Shown here: positions 10,655-21,843 of the stretch, piece after piece
Numbering within the stretch: the stretch's first letter is position 1
Layout of the letters: each line of letters starts with the position of its first letter
DNA from: DASRRB01 sp036732755
GTDB lineage: Bacteria; Planctomycetota; B15-G4; SIAN01
Direction: 5' to 3'
Assembly (NCBI GenBank): GCA_036732755.1
Contig: DAINBU010000015.1
Span: 1-54,319 of the forward strand
DNA length: 54,319 nt
Translations under genes and position numbers: made by a program
The notes under the pieces: generated by a model
The model's input: only the letters and a program-made list of their open reading frames with translations
Told to the model about the DNA's origin: nothing
Database searches by the model: none

Positions 10655-13627
10655 ATGCCGACCGCGTCGATGCTCGCAGCCCTGTTCGCTCCGATCGCAC
10701 TGCAGCAGGGGGACGCAAAGCCGGCGGACCCCGCTCCGACGCGCGTCGAGCTTCCGGCGCAGGAGATGGTCCGCGTCCACGGAACGGCCGTCGCCGTCGA
10801 CGCCAATGGGACCGAGCACGCGCGCGAGGACGGCCTGCTCCGGCTCGCGCAGTGGCCGACGGGGCTGTTCGAGGTGCCGGTGCACGACGGGAAGTTCGAG
10901 GCGACGGTGGTCGCGGGGGCGAAGCTGCTGATGCCGCGGCTGCAGCTCTCGAACCGGTCGGTCGAGCTCCAACACGAAGTGGTCGGCGCGAATGCGGACG
11001 GATCGATCGACCTGCGCGGGCCGTGGGGAGGCGATCTCGACCTGAAGGTGGTCGACGCCGCGACGCACGCCGAACTCTCCGATTGCGAATGGATCCACGA
11101 TCCGAGCTTCCGGATTCTCGTCGATCTCAACGGCCGGCGCTCGCTTGCCGGGGAATCGGCGAATCACGTCGCTTCACCACTGAAGCTGTCGCAGGCGGGG
11201 CGGTACTGGGTGCGCGCGCCGGGCCACGCGTGGCAGCTCTTCGTCTTCGAGGGCGGGGACGCGGGATCGCACGGCGAAGCGACGCTCGCGCTGCCGAAGG
11301 CGTGCACGCTCGACGTCGTCCTCCCGGAAGCGAAGACGACGGAGCGCGAGTGGCTCGTGGTCGACGAGGTGCCCGACGAAGTCGTGGCGTCGACGAACGG
11401 AAGCGCTCCGAGGCCCTACTTGTCGACGGGACCGCGGCCCCTGCGCTGGTACGTGCGGCGCGGAGCGAGCGCGACGATCCGGCTCGAGTCGCTTCCGCCC
11501 GGGCGGCTGTTCGCGCGCGCGATCCTCGATTTCGAGTTGCACCCGTGGTTCCCGACCGAGGTTCCGTTCGCATCCGCGACGGTCGACGTCGCCCCCGATC
11601 GGGAGAACCGGCTCGTGATCTCGGAAGGAGCGATCCCCGCAGGCTTGCACGAAGACGGGACCGTCGACCGGACCGGGATCGTGACGATCGCGGGAGCGAA
11701 GCCTGGGTCGCCGGGGCCGAGGTCGGGGACACTAGAAGCCGGTTTCGGCGTGCGCGACGTCTTCCAGCGCGAAGGCGGACCGCCGCGGGGCGTGGGTGGG
11801 ATCAACCGCATCACAAGAGACGGCATCGAGTCCTCGTTGTCACCGCCCTTGGAAGTCGTCGACGGCAGGGTCCGCCTGCGCTGTCCCTACGGCTGCCTGC
11901 TCTGGATCGGCAAGGTGACGCTGGACGGCGTCGAATACCCGCTGAAAGGCGAGATCGTCGCCGACACCACGACCGAACCCTTCACGATCGAGATCCCCGA
12001 CCTCGAGTCGCTCGGCGGTCCGCCGACGATCGTGCACGTCGTCGACAAAGAGACGCGCGCGGAGCTGCAGCACGTCTCGATCGCACCGTACGACTTCGAT
12101 CGACCGCGAGAACTGAGATTCGTCGATCACCCAGGATCGGTGCGGACGGAGCGACTGGTCGTCGCCGACGGAATCTCCCCCGTCCGCCTTCGCGATCCGA
12201 CCGGTCGCAAAGGGGTGGCGGTGCTCCACGTGCGCGCGGCCGGCTACGCATGGACGAAGTTTCAGCACGACTGGTCGAAGCCGTCGGAGCGTACGGTCGA
12301 ACTCGAGCGCGCGTGCGACCTCTCGATCACGCTCGAGCCGTCGATCGATGCCACCGGCATGGTCCTCGCGGTCTTTCGATTGAAGGAGAGGGATGCCGTC
12401 ATCGAGCAATACAAGGGATACGTGGCGCGATTCCTCGACGAGAAAGGTTCGGTTGTTCCGGGCAATGAGAAGAGCGTGTCGAGTCTGCGCTCGGACATCG
12501 CTGAACTCGAATCGTCCGATTTCGCGCCGGCGCTGATCCGAGCGTCAGGGCTGCCTTGCGCGCGCGAGGCGCCGGCTCGCTCCGGCGCGACCCGGATCGA
12601 GGGAGTCCCGCTCGGCCGTCTCGCGGTCGCCCTGCGCAATCCGAAATCGATCCAGTCTCCGATCGGTTTCGCGCTCGTCGACGCGACCGCGGGCGGCGAG
12701 ATCCCGGTGTCCATACGCATTCCTCCGAACGCGTTGCGCGCCGCCGTTCCGCTCGCGGGGACCGCGACCATTCCCCGCGAATGGGGCGCGACGAAGGCGG
12801 AAATCCAGGTCATTCCCGTCGGCGCGCTCGCGTCATCGTTGCAGCCCTCGCTCAAGCACGCGCTCACGCCGGTCGACCCCGACGATTCGAAGGTCGAGAA
12901 GTTCACGTGGGACGCGGGGACGGTCCTGCCGGGTACGTATCGATTGTCGGTCGAGTTGTACGGGCCAGTACCACACGACGCTCGACACGCCTGCCGCATT
13001 GAAGTGAAGGAGTCCGGCGAGACGAATGCGCAGATCGACTTTCCGAAGCCATGCGACGTCCAAATCGACGTCGTCGACGACACGACAGGTGCTCCCGTCT
13101 TCGTCCAGCACTTCTCCTGGAAACCTCTCGACGATGCAGACGCGACGACGTCGTCATCGACGTTCATCTCCTCCGAGATCGGGAAGGACGGTTCGCTGAG
13201 ATTCCGCTGCCCGGCCGAACGGATCCGGCTCTGGATCCACGACGGCAAACTCATCGATCGACAGGAGACCTTCGAACTTGCTTCGCCCAGCTACCACGGC
13301 TCGATCCGGATCGAGCGGCACGGCGGTATCCACCTGCGGTGGATGCAGGGGACGCAGCCCGCGAAGCCCGATCTGGATTACTTCGTCACGCTCTATGCGA
13401 TCGCTCCTGACGGATCTGCGACCGAGGTTGAACTCGACGAATGGTTCAGCGAGTGGATCTCCGTCCCGAAACCGGGCCGCTATCGCGTCGCGTTCGCGAT
13501 CGAGGACGACGAAGAAGAAGGGGAAGACGAATCGTCCGGTATCGAGCCGGTCGATGTCATCGTGCCGTCGGACACGATCGTCGACGTCGACGTCCAACTC
13601 CCCCAACCGAAGAAGAAGGACGGCTGA
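10655..13627 (+). CDS. Large secreted protein with repeated beta-type modules
   Basis: A 990-residue protein I cannot assign to a named family. A signal peptide is evident (MPTASMLAALFAPIALQQ, cleavage near GDA), and GGGGAG lies before the ATG at 10655. Three related segments recur at about residues 129, 459 and 804: DLKVVDAATHAELSDCEW, IVHVVDKETRAELQHVSI and IDVVDDTTGAPVFVQHFSW. They suggest tandem beta-sandwich domains like the carboxypeptidase-regulatory or Ig-like modules of planctomycete surface proteins. The C-terminus has a very acidic run (EDDEEEGEDE) and ends in Lys-rich PKKKDG. Codon use is less GC-biased than in the neighbours, which may reflect faster evolution or transfer. Confidence 0.75.
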   Translation: MPTASMLAALFAPIALQQGDAKPADPAPTRVELPAQEMVRVHGTAVAVDANGTEHAREDGLLRLAQWPTGLFEVPVHDGKFEATVVAGAKLLMPRLQLSNRSVELQHEVVGANADGSIDLRGPWGGDLDLKVVDAATHAELSDCEWIHDPSFRILVDLNGRRSLAGESANHVASPLKLSQAGRYWVRAPGHAWQLFVFEGGDAGSHGEATLALPKACTLDVVLPEAKTTEREWLVVDEVPDEVVASTNGSAPRPYLSTGPRPLRWYVRRGASATIRLESLPPGRLFARAILDFELHPWFPTEVPFASATVDVAPDRENRLVISEGAIPAGLHEDGTVDRTGIVTIAGAKPGSPGPRSGTLEAGFGVRDVFQREGGPPRGVGGINRITRDGIESSLSPPLEVVDGRVRLRCPYGCLLWIGKVTLDGVEYPLKGEIVADTTTEPFTIEIPDLESLGGPPTIVHVVDKETRAELQHVSIAPYDFDRPRELRFVDHPGSVRTERLVVADGISPVRLRDPTGRKGVAVLHVRAAGYAWTKFQHDWSKPSERTVELERACDLSITLEPSIDATGMVLAVFRLKERDAVIEQYKGYVARFLDEKGSVVPGNEKSVSSLRSDIAELESSDFAPALIRASGLPCAREAPARSGATRIEGVPLGRLAVALRNPKSIQSPIGFALVDATAGGEIPVSIRIPPNALRAAVPLAGTATIPREWGATKAEIQVIPVGALASSLQPSLKHALTPVDPDDSKVEKFTWDAGTVLPGTYRLSVELYGPVPHDARHACRIEVKESGETNAQIDFPKPCDVQIDVVDDTTGAPVFVQHFSWKPLDDADATTSSSTFISSEIGKDGSLRFRCPAERIRLWIHDGKLIDRQETFELASPSYHGSIRIERHGGIHLRWMQGTQPAKPDLDYFVTLYAIAPDGSATEVELDEWFSEWISVPKPGRYRVAFAIEDDEEEGEDESSGIEPVDVIVPSDTIVDVDVQLPQPKKKDG

Positions 13628-13655
13628 CGCCGCACAATGCCGGCTCGCGGCGTCA
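13625..13655. terminator. Bidirectional hairpin containing both stop codons
   Basis: TGACGCCGC (13625-13633) and GCGGCGTCA (13647-13655) form a perfect 9-bp stem with a 13-base loop. The stem includes the TGA of the large secreted protein and the TGA of the convergent methyltransferase. There is no T-tract, so termination may rely on the hairpin alone or on Rho. Confidence 0.5.
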
Positions 13656-14324
13656 CTTCACCGCAGCCGCAAACGTCCAGTGCCGGTCGCTCGTCTGCAC
13701 CACGCAGTTCGGGCAGAGGCCGAGACTGTCGACGATCGCGCGCACCTCGTCGACGGTGAGCGCGGCGCGCAGGCTGGCGTCGAACAGCGCGCGCTGGTGA
13801 TCGTTCGCGCCGGAGGCGTACAGCGCGACGAGGCGGTCGACCTCGGCGTCGCTCTCCGGGCGCAGCAGGTCGCGGAAGAAGAGGCGGCCTTCCCGGCGCG
13901 TCACACGCAGCGCCTCGGCGAAGGCGTCGGCGGGATGGGGGATGTGGTGGACGATCGAGTTCGACATCACGGCGAAGAAGGCGGAGTCGTCGAAGGGGAG
14001 GCGTTTGCCGTCGGCCTTCTTCACCTCGATCCGATCCGCGAGACCCGCGGCGGCGACGTTCATCCGCGCGAGTACCAGCATCGACTCGGCGAGGTCGACG
14101 GCGACGACGCGCGCGGCGGGGGCGGCGCGGCAGAGCTCGATCGGGATCTGTGCGGTGCCGGTCCCGAGGTCGAGCACCGGCCCATGCCGGGAATCGTCCA
14201 GCGGCCCCTCCGCGAGCAGGTCGGCGACGAAGCGCGCGTTCACGGCGGCGTGGTCCATGCGGTCGTAGTCGCGCGCCTCCTCCTCGCTGTCCATCACCTC
14301 CGGTTCGAGGACGCGCGGGAGCAT
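13653..14324 (-). CDS. SAM-dependent class I methyltransferase
   Basis: A 223-residue methyltransferase. Motif I is VLDLGTGTAQIP (about residues 50-61), the acidic ribose-binding residue is in VVAVDLAESML, and motif III-like DGKRLPFDD follows. HHIPHPADAFAEALRV and GRLFFRDLLRP complete the Rossmann core. The substrate is unknown; proteins of this type are often annotated only as class I methyltransferases. The cysteine near the end (LCPNCVVQTSDRHW) is unremarkable. It lies 25 bases upstream of the end of the zinc-ribbon gene on the same strand order, so it may be the last gene of that cluster. Confidence 0.85.
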   Translation of the reverse strand: MLPRVLEPEVMDSEEEARDYDRMDHAAVNARFVADLLAEGPLDDSRHGPVLDLGTGTAQIPIELCRAAPAARVVAVDLAESMLVLARMNVAAAGLADRIEVKKADGKRLPFDDSAFFAVMSNSIVHHIPHPADAFAEALRVTRREGRLFFRDLLRPESDAEVDRLVALYASGANDHQRALFDASLRAALTVDEVRAIVDSLGLCPNCVVQTSDRHWTFAAAVK

Positions 14325-14349
14325 GGTCGCGGCACCCCGACGGCGCGGC

Positions 14350-15540
14350 TCAGCCCGACGCGGCCTGCACGACGACGAAGATCGTCGCCGCGAGCGCCGC
14401 CATCAGCAGCACGAACCCGGTGATCTTGAGCGCGCTCCAGGGCCGCTCGCCCTGCACCTCGCCGGTCGCGGCGTTCACCACGACGCGGAAGGGCTTCTCC
14501 TTCCACTTGTAGGTCGCGAGCCAGACCGGCAGCAGCACGTGCTTGTAGGTGAGCGCCGACCACTGCGTGTCGATCGAGAGGACGCGCTGCTCGTCGCCGC
14601 CGATGCGGCTGCGCACGTCGGCCTCGAGCTCCGCCTCCATGTGGCGGCGCGCGGAGCGGAAGCACTTCTCGAGCGTCAGGTCGTAGGTGCGTGCCAGGAA
14701 GCCCGACAGGAACTGCGGCGAGTAGGGCTTGAGCCCCTTCAGCGGCCACGGTTCGAGCGCGTCCATCTGCTTCTCGGGCAGGCCGCTGCCGGCCGACTCG
14801 ATGCGGTCGTCGAAGAAGCGGCGGAACTCGCCGGCGACCGGCCACCAGCGCGTGTGCCGGACCGTCCTGCGCGACTTCCCGCTCCCGACCGTGACGTAGT
14901 AGTGCTCGCCGCGCATGCCGGAGAAGCGGTTGGCGGTGAAGGCGTCGAAGGTGAAGAAGGGGAGATAGACGCCGACGAACGCCGCCTGGATGCCGTCGCG
15001 CGCGAGGTCGGAGGGGAGGAACCAGCGCGACTTCGTCCAGGTGCGCAGGTTCTGGCGCGCTGCCGCGTCCTCGACCTGGAACGCGAGCACGCCGTCGACA
15101 CGCAGCCGGTCGGGCGAGTCGTGGACGCCGGCGCGCTCCATCGGCGTCGCGCAGTAGGGGCAGGCGGACGCGGTCAGCGTGCCGACGAACTGGACCGTTC
15201 CGCCGCAGCTCGTGCAGGTGATCTCCTGCGTGCCGGCGACGAGCCCCTGCTCCTCGCGGCGGTGCGCGGCGCACGCCTGCAGCGCCGCTTCGAGGTCCTG
15301 CTCGACGACGTCGGCGCCGTCCTCCAGCGCGATCGGCTGCATGTTCCCGCAGTAGGGGCAGGCGAGCTCCTGCTGGCGCGGGTCGAAGGTGAGGTCGGCG
15401 CCGCACTTGGGGCAGGGGAAGGTGCGGCCCGCGGCGCGCCGGTCGTGGTCGTCATCGTCCGGCCGCGGCGGCGGCGAGGACGGCGCGCCGGTGGCGACGA
15501 CGTCCTCGGGCGGAGGCGGCAGGTCGATGGGCGGCGCCAC
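14350..15540 (-). CDS. YdjG-like zinc-ribbon membrane protein
   Basis: A 396-residue protein with an N-terminal double zinc ribbon (CPKCGADL, CPYCGN, CTSCGGT, CPYCATP within about residues 44-130). A large soluble middle part rich in aromatic residues follows, then a single C-terminal transmembrane helix (ITGFVLLMAALAATIFVVV). Layout and neighbour match the YdjG-type partners of SPFH proteins in the Bacillus subtilis pspA-ydjGHI group, which act in envelope stress. The SPFH gene lies 12 bases upstream, so the two are co-transcribed. No PspA gene is seen nearby. The role is inferred from context. Confidence 0.75.
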   Translation of the reverse strand: MAPPIDLPPPPEDVVATGAPSSPPPRPDDDDHDRRAAGRTFPCPKCGADLTFDPRQQELACPYCGNMQPIALEDGADVVEQDLEAALQACAAHRREEQGLVAGTQEITCTSCGGTVQFVGTLTASACPYCATPMERAGVHDSPDRLRVDGVLAFQVEDAAARQNLRTWTKSRWFLPSDLARDGIQAAFVGVYLPFFTFDAFTANRFSGMRGEHYYVTVGSGKSRRTVRHTRWWPVAGEFRRFFDDRIESAGSGLPEKQMDALEPWPLKGLKPYSPQFLSGFLARTYDLTLEKCFRSARRHMEAELEADVRSRIGGDEQRVLSIDTQWSALTYKHVLLPVWLATYKWKEKPFRVVVNAATGEVQGERPWSALKITGFVLLMAALAATIFVVVQAASG

Positions 15541-15552
15541 GCGCGCGCCCCG

Positions 15553-16653
15553 TTACTTCGGCGGCGGGGGAGGTCCGAAGCGAGCCGCGAGCGCGGCCAC
15601 CGTGGACGCCGGAGCCCACCCCGCCATGCCGGCGCACCACACCATCGTGTCGGGACGCAGCTGCCCGCCTGCGATCGCCTGGTCGACCTGATCGAGCGTG
15701 AGCGGCCCTTGGCTCGCGCCGTTCACCGCGACGTGGAAGGCGGGCGCGGAGGGCAGCGGCGGCGGGGACATCCCGGCGGGGCCGGCGGGGGCCATCGCCC
15801 CGCCCATCGTGCGCGCCATCTGCTGCGCCAGCGCGAAACCCATCCCCATGCCCATGCCCTCGGCGGCGGCGCCGCCGCGCGCGTTCATCTCGGGGAGGCT
15901 CTTGCCGACCTGGTACTGCTGGAAGCGGCCGAGGTCGCCCAGCACGCCCATCGAGGTCCGCGCGTCGAGCGCCTTCTCGACCTCCTCGGGAAAGGAGACG
16001 TTGACGAGCGCGAGCATCGGGACGTCGAGCCCGTACTCGTCGTCGACGCGCGCGAGCACCTCCTTGCGCAGCCCCTCCGACAGCCCCTGGTAGTTCTGCG
16101 CGAGGTCGAGCGCCGCGATCTGCGCCTTGCCGATCAGGTCGGTGAAGGCGGTGGCGATCACCGAGCGCATCAGCGTCTCGAGCTCGTTGGTGTCGACGAC
16201 GGCGTCGGTGCCGACCAGCTCCTTCAAGAGGGTCTTCGCGTCGGCGCACTTGAGGGCGTAGGTCCCGAACGCGCGCAGCCGGATCGGCCCGAAGTCCGGG
16301 TCGCGCAGCATGATGGGGTTCGGGGTGCCCCACTTGAGGTCGGTCACCTGGCGCGTGCTGAGGAAGTAGACCTCGGCCTTGAAGGGGCTGTCGAAGCCGT
16401 ACTTCCAGCCCATCAGCGTCGAGAGCACCGGCAGGTTCTGCGTCGTGAGCTGGTAGTGGCCCGGCTCGAAGACGTCGGCGATCTTGCCCTGGTTCACGAA
16501 GACGGCGGTCTGGCCGGGCCGGACGATCAGCTGCGCGCCGTTCTTGATCTCGTTCTGGTACCGCGGGAAGCGCCAGACCAGCGTCTGCCGCGAGTCGTCG
16601 ATCCACTCGATGATGTCGACGAGTTCGCCGCGCAGCTTCGAGAAGAGGCCCAT
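15553..16653 (-). CDS. SPFH-domain protein with C-terminal GYF_2 domain (YdjI-like)
   Basis: A 366-residue cytoplasmic protein. Residues 30-240 resemble the YdjI-type SPFH/virion-core-like domain (LIVRPGQTAVFVNQGKIADV, then YQLTTQNLPVLSTLMGWKYG). A Gly/Met/Ala-rich linker (GMGMGMGFALAQQM) leads to a C-terminal GYF_2 module at about 305-350: GASQGPLTLDQVDQAIAGGQ and DTMVWCAGMAGW. GYF_2 modules bind proline-rich partners or mediate membrane-protein contacts. The gene precedes the zinc-ribbon membrane protein by 12 bases, and the two probably form a membrane-associated complex in envelope homeostasis. Confidence 0.85.
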   Translation of the reverse strand: MGLFSKLRGELVDIIEWIDDSRQTLVWRFPRYQNEIKNGAQLIVRPGQTAVFVNQGKIADVFEPGHYQLTTQNLPVLSTLMGWKYGFDSPFKAEVYFLSTRQVTDLKWGTPNPIMLRDPDFGPIRLRAFGTYALKCADAKTLLKELVGTDAVVDTNELETLMRSVIATAFTDLIGKAQIAALDLAQNYQGLSEGLRKEVLARVDDEYGLDVPMLALVNVSFPEEVEKALDARTSMGVLGDLGRFQQYQVGKSLPEMNARGGAAAEGMGMGMGFALAQQMARTMGGAMAPAGPAGMSPPPLPSAPAFHVAVNGASQGPLTLDQVDQAIAGGQLRPDTMVWCAGMAGWAPASTVAALAARFGPPPPPK

Positions 16654-16829
16654 CGCGTCTCCTTGGGGAACGGTCCGCGCGGCTGCGGCCTACGGTCGAT
16701 TCATAGTCAGCCGCGAGCGCGGACATGGTAGCGAGCGCTGCTCGCACGGAGGCGACTACCGGCGGTCGGGCGTCGGGGATCGATCGGCCGGCGCGATCGT
16801 GCCGCGCGCGCGAACTTCTTGCGCGACGC

Positions 16830-17186
16830 TCAGACGCCCGCCGCGCCCTGACCCGCCGCCTCCTGCGCCTCGGCCTGCGCGATCTGCGGCAGCGGCGCCG
16901 CGCCCGCATGGGGGGACTGGCGGACCGTCGCGAGGCAGAGGTGGCTGTTGCCGAGCCCCTTCAACTCGTTCTTCCAGGCGATCTCGCCGTTCGCCGGGTT
17001 GAGCGCGAAGACCTGGCCGCCGGTCGCCGCGTAGAGGACGCCGTCCTCGTGGAGCAGCGTGACGACGCTCCACCCGGTGCGCGGGAGATTGGTGCGCCAC
17101 GCCTCGGTGCCGGTGAACTTGTGGAGCGCGGCGACCCAGCCGTACGTGCCGACGAAGAGGAGGTCCTCGGGGGGCGTCTGCGGCAT
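16830..17186 (-). CDS. Small PQQ-like beta-propeller fragment protein
   Basis: A 118-residue protein with two PQQ-type beta-propeller blades: VGTYGWVAALHKFTGTEAW and VLYAATGGQVFALNPANGEI. Full propellers have seven or eight blades, so this is either a truncated remnant or a protein that oligomerises into a propeller. There is no signal peptide. GGAG lies 9 bases upstream of the ATG. The Ala/Gln-rich tail looks disordered. It is the last gene of the acs run on the minus strand. Confidence 0.6.
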   Translation of the reverse strand: MPQTPPEDLLFVGTYGWVAALHKFTGTEAWRTNLPRTGWSVVTLLHEDGVLYAATGGQVFALNPANGEIAWKNELKGLGNSHLCLATVRQSPHAGAAPLPQIAQAEAQEAAGQGAAGV

Positions 17187-17239
17187 GGCGCGTCTCCGCG
17201 GGTCGAGCTCGTTCCCGGCCGCTTCCCTACCGGCCGGCG

Positions 17240-19209
<1,970 letters not shown>

Positions 19210-19213
<4 letters not shown>

Positions 19214-19770
19214 GGTCGGGCTCCGGTTCGCGGCGAGGCCGCCGCACGGGAAAGCAGGGGGATCAGCGCGAGCGCGACCAGGAGCAGCAGCAGGTCGGCC
19301 GCGCTGTAGATCCCGTGCCACATCATGAAGCGGCGCAGGTCGGGCGGGGACCCGCCGGTGCGCGGCACGAAGTCGAGCGCGCGACCGTGCGCGATCATCC
19401 ACGGGACGAGCGGCGCGAGGGCGACGGCGAGCGCGACCGCGAGCAGCAGGAGGCGGCGCGCCAGCTTTTCGTGGGCGCGCCCGGCCAGCGCGCCGCAGCC
19501 CAGCAGCGCCGCCGCCGCCGCGCCGACGATCTGCGCGACGGCGACCGCGGGGAAGAGCGCCCGGTTCGACTCCGACGCGAACCAGCGCGCCGCCATCGTC
19601 TGCGCCTCGTCGCCCGGGATCGCCGCGACCACCTCGCGCGCCTTCGGCGTCTTCTCGAAGTTCGCGATCTCGAAATTCTTGGTCGCGACCCAGAACGAGG
19701 CGAGGATCGCCCCCGCAGCGAGCGCAAGGCACGCGGCCGCCAGTGTCAAGCGCAGGACGCTGCGATCCAC
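19210..19770 (-). CDS. Four-helix membrane protein of unknown function
   Basis: A 186-residue integral membrane protein. Hydrophobic helices are at about 7-29, 73-96, 105-126 and 150-172. Between helices 1 and 2 is a conserved-looking soluble loop (NFEIANFEKTPKAREVVAAI, then ARWFASESNRALF). I do not recognise a family. It starts 7 bases after the ALDH7 gene and its stop overlaps the TTG start of acs by 4 bases, so it is translationally coupled. An acetate or aldehyde transport role is possible but unsupported. Confidence 0.75.
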
Positions 19771-19777
19771 GGCGCGC

Positions 19778-21307
19778 TCAGCCCGGCACGTCGAACTGCA
19801 CGCCCTGCGCGAGCGGGAGCGTGGCGCCCCAGTTGATCGTGCAGGTCTGGCGCCGCATGTAGGCCTTCCAGCTGTCGCTGCCCGCCTCGCGACCTCCGCC
19901 GGTGTCCTTCTCCCCGCCGAACGCGCCGCCGATCTCGGCGCCGCTGGTGCCGATGTTGACGTTGGCGATGCCGCAGTCGCTGCCGGCGGCGGAGAGGAAG
20001 CGCTCGGCGCTGCGCACGTCGCGCGTGAAGATCGCGGAGGAGAGCCCCTGCGGGACGTCGTTCTGGCGCGCGATCGCCTCGTCGAGGTCGGCCACCTCGA
20101 CCAGGTAGAGGATCGGCGCGAAGGTCTCGTGCTGCAGCATCGGCAGCGTCGCTTTCGCGCGGACCAGCGTCGGCTCGACGAAGCAGCCCTGCGCGAGCGC
20201 GCCTTCGCTCAGGACGCGGCCGCCCTTCAGCAGCTCGCCGCCCTGCTTGGCGATCTCCGCGAGCGCCGAGGCGTACATCTCGACCGCCGAGCGGTCGATG
20301 AGCGGGCCGACCAGCGTCGCCGGGTCGGAGGGGTCGCCGATCTTCAGGCTCCCGTAGGCGGCGACCAGGCGCTGCGTCAGCTTCGCGGCGATCCCCTTCT
20401 GCACGTAGACGCGGCGCGTCGAGGTGCAGCGCTGGCCCGCGGTGCCGACCGCCCCGAAGACGATCGCGCGCAGCGCAAGGTCGAGGTCGGCGTCGTCGAG
20501 CACCACGATGGCGTTGTTGCCGCCGAGCTCGAGCAGCGCGCGGCCGAAGCGGCGCGCGACCTTCTCGCCGACCGCCTTGCCCATGACGCAGCTGCCGGTC
20601 GCGCTCACCAGCGGCACGCGCCGGTCGTCGAGCATCGGCTCGCCGACGTCCTTGCGGTCGCCGATCAGGAGCGCCATCACGTCGGGATGGCCGTTCTTCT
20701 GGAGGACGCGCGTCACGATCTGCTGGACCGCGACGGCGGTGAGCGGCGTCTTGGGGGAGGGCTTCCAGATCGACACGTCGCCGCAGACGGCGGCGATCAG
20801 CGCGTTCCAGCTCCAGACCGCGGCGGGGAAGTTGAACGCCGTGATGATCCCGACCACGCCGAGCGGGTGCCACTGCTCGTACATGCGGTGGCTCGGCCGC
20901 TCCGAGTGCATCGCGAGGCCGTAGAGCTGGCGCGACAGGCCGACCGAAAAGTCGGCGATGTCGATCATCTCCTGGATCTCGCCCTGGCCCTCCGTCGCGA
21001 TCTTGCCGGCCTCGAGCGTGACGAGCTTCCCGAGCGGCTCCTTGTGCCGCCGCAGCTCCTCGCCGATCTGGCGCACGATCTCGCCGCGCCGCGGCGCCGG
21101 CACGAGGCGCCACGCCTCGAAGGCGCGCGCGCACGCGGCCACCGTCGCGTCGTACTCCGCGCGCGTCGCCTGCTTCACGGAGCCGAGCTTCGCGCCGGTC
21201 GCGGGGTCGAACGAGTCGAGCGTCTTGCCGCCGCCGCCGCGCACCTCGCCGCAGATCACGCCGGGCGCGGGGTCGGCGACGCCGAGCTGCTTCAGGACCT
21301 CGTGCAT
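19778..21307 (-). CDS. Aldehyde dehydrogenase, ALDH7 (antiquitin) type
   Basis: A 509-residue NAD-dependent aldehyde dehydrogenase. Catalytic Cys294 is in GTAGQRCTSTRR, the general base Glu260 in LLELGGNN, and Asn159/Lys182 are in TAFNFP and WKPSPK. The C-terminal GSDSWKAYMRRQTCTINWG is distinctive of the ALDH7/AmaB group, which oxidises alpha-aminoadipic semialdehyde (piperideine-6-carboxylate) in lysine breakdown. Other substrates such as betaine aldehyde are also handled by relatives. It follows the rhodanese gene by 7 bases and precedes the membrane protein and acs. Confidence 0.92.
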   Translation of the reverse strand: MHEVLKQLGVADPAPGVICGEVRGGGGKTLDSFDPATGAKLGSVKQATRAEYDATVAACARAFEAWRLVPAPRRGEIVRQIGEELRRHKEPLGKLVTLEAGKIATEGQGEIQEMIDIADFSVGLSRQLYGLAMHSERPSHRMYEQWHPLGVVGIITAFNFPAAVWSWNALIAAVCGDVSIWKPSPKTPLTAVAVQQIVTRVLQKNGHPDVMALLIGDRKDVGEPMLDDRRVPLVSATGSCVMGKAVGEKVARRFGRALLELGGNNAIVVLDDADLDLALRAIVFGAVGTAGQRCTSTRRVYVQKGIAAKLTQRLVAAYGSLKIGDPSDPATLVGPLIDRSAVEMYASALAEIAKQGGELLKGGRVLSEGALAQGCFVEPTLVRAKATLPMLQHETFAPILYLVEVADLDEAIARQNDVPQGLSSAIFTRDVRSAERFLSAAGSDCGIANVNIGTSGAEIGGAFGGEKDTGGGREAGSDSWKAYMRRQTCTINWGATLPLAQGVQFDVPG

Positions 21308-21314
21308 CGCGCGC

Positions 21315-21746
21315 TCAGACCTTCCGGCGCAGCTGGTCGTAGGTCTGCTCGGGCTTCGCCGCGTTTTCGACCGGGAAGCCGAGGTCGGACCACCCCTTCT
21401 CGACGCGGCCGAACGGGTCGCGCATGCCGCGGAAGCCGCCGACCATGTTGACCAGGTTGTTGTAGCCGGCGTTGACGAGCACCTCGCACGCCTTCGAGGA
21501 GCGACCGCCCGACGCGCAGGCGAGCACCAGCTTCGCGTCCTTCTTCCAGTTGGCCTTCACGACCGCCAGGAATTCGGGGTTCACCTGCATCTGCGGCGGC
21601 GTCCCGATCGCGAAGGGGATGTTGCGCGCGTTCGCCGGGTGGCTCGCGGCGTACTCGCCCTCGGTGCGGACGTCGACGTAGGTCCACCCTTCGGGGCCGT
21701 CGAGCAGCTCCTTCACCTGGGTGGGATTGAGGTTGCGATAGGGCAT
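21315..21746 (-). CDS. Single-domain rhodanese
   Basis: A 143-residue rhodanese (sulfurtransferase) with the active-site loop CASGGRS, where Cys accepts the sulfane sulfur. WTYVDVRTEGEYAASHPANA is the usual conserved N-terminal core. It is somewhat longer than minimal rhodaneses because of a C-terminal extension. It sits 97 bases downstream of the selenocysteine peroxiredoxin and 7 bases upstream of ALDH7. Rhodaneses can carry sulfur or selenium as persulfide or perselenide, so a link to the neighbouring selenoprotein is conceivable but only an inference. Confidence 0.9.
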   Translation of the reverse strand: MPYRNLNPTQVKELLDGPEGWTYVDVRTEGEYAASHPANARNIPFAIGTPPQMQVNPEFLAVVKANWKKDAKLVLACASGGRSSKACEVLVNAGYNNLVNMVGGFRGMRDPFGRVEKGWSDLGFPVENAAKPEQTYDQLRRKV

Positions 21747-21843
21747 GGCGGCCTCGTGAAAGGGCCGCGTACTTTGCCCCGCCCGCGCGCGCGTCGCAAG
21801 GTCGGCAGGCGACGCGGCGCGGGCAGAACGGGGAGACGGTGCG

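Noticed and set aside
14323..16731. 802-residue plus-strand open frame
   Set aside because: It is antisense to the zinc-ribbon and SPFH genes; composition is low-complexity Arg/Ala/Glu.
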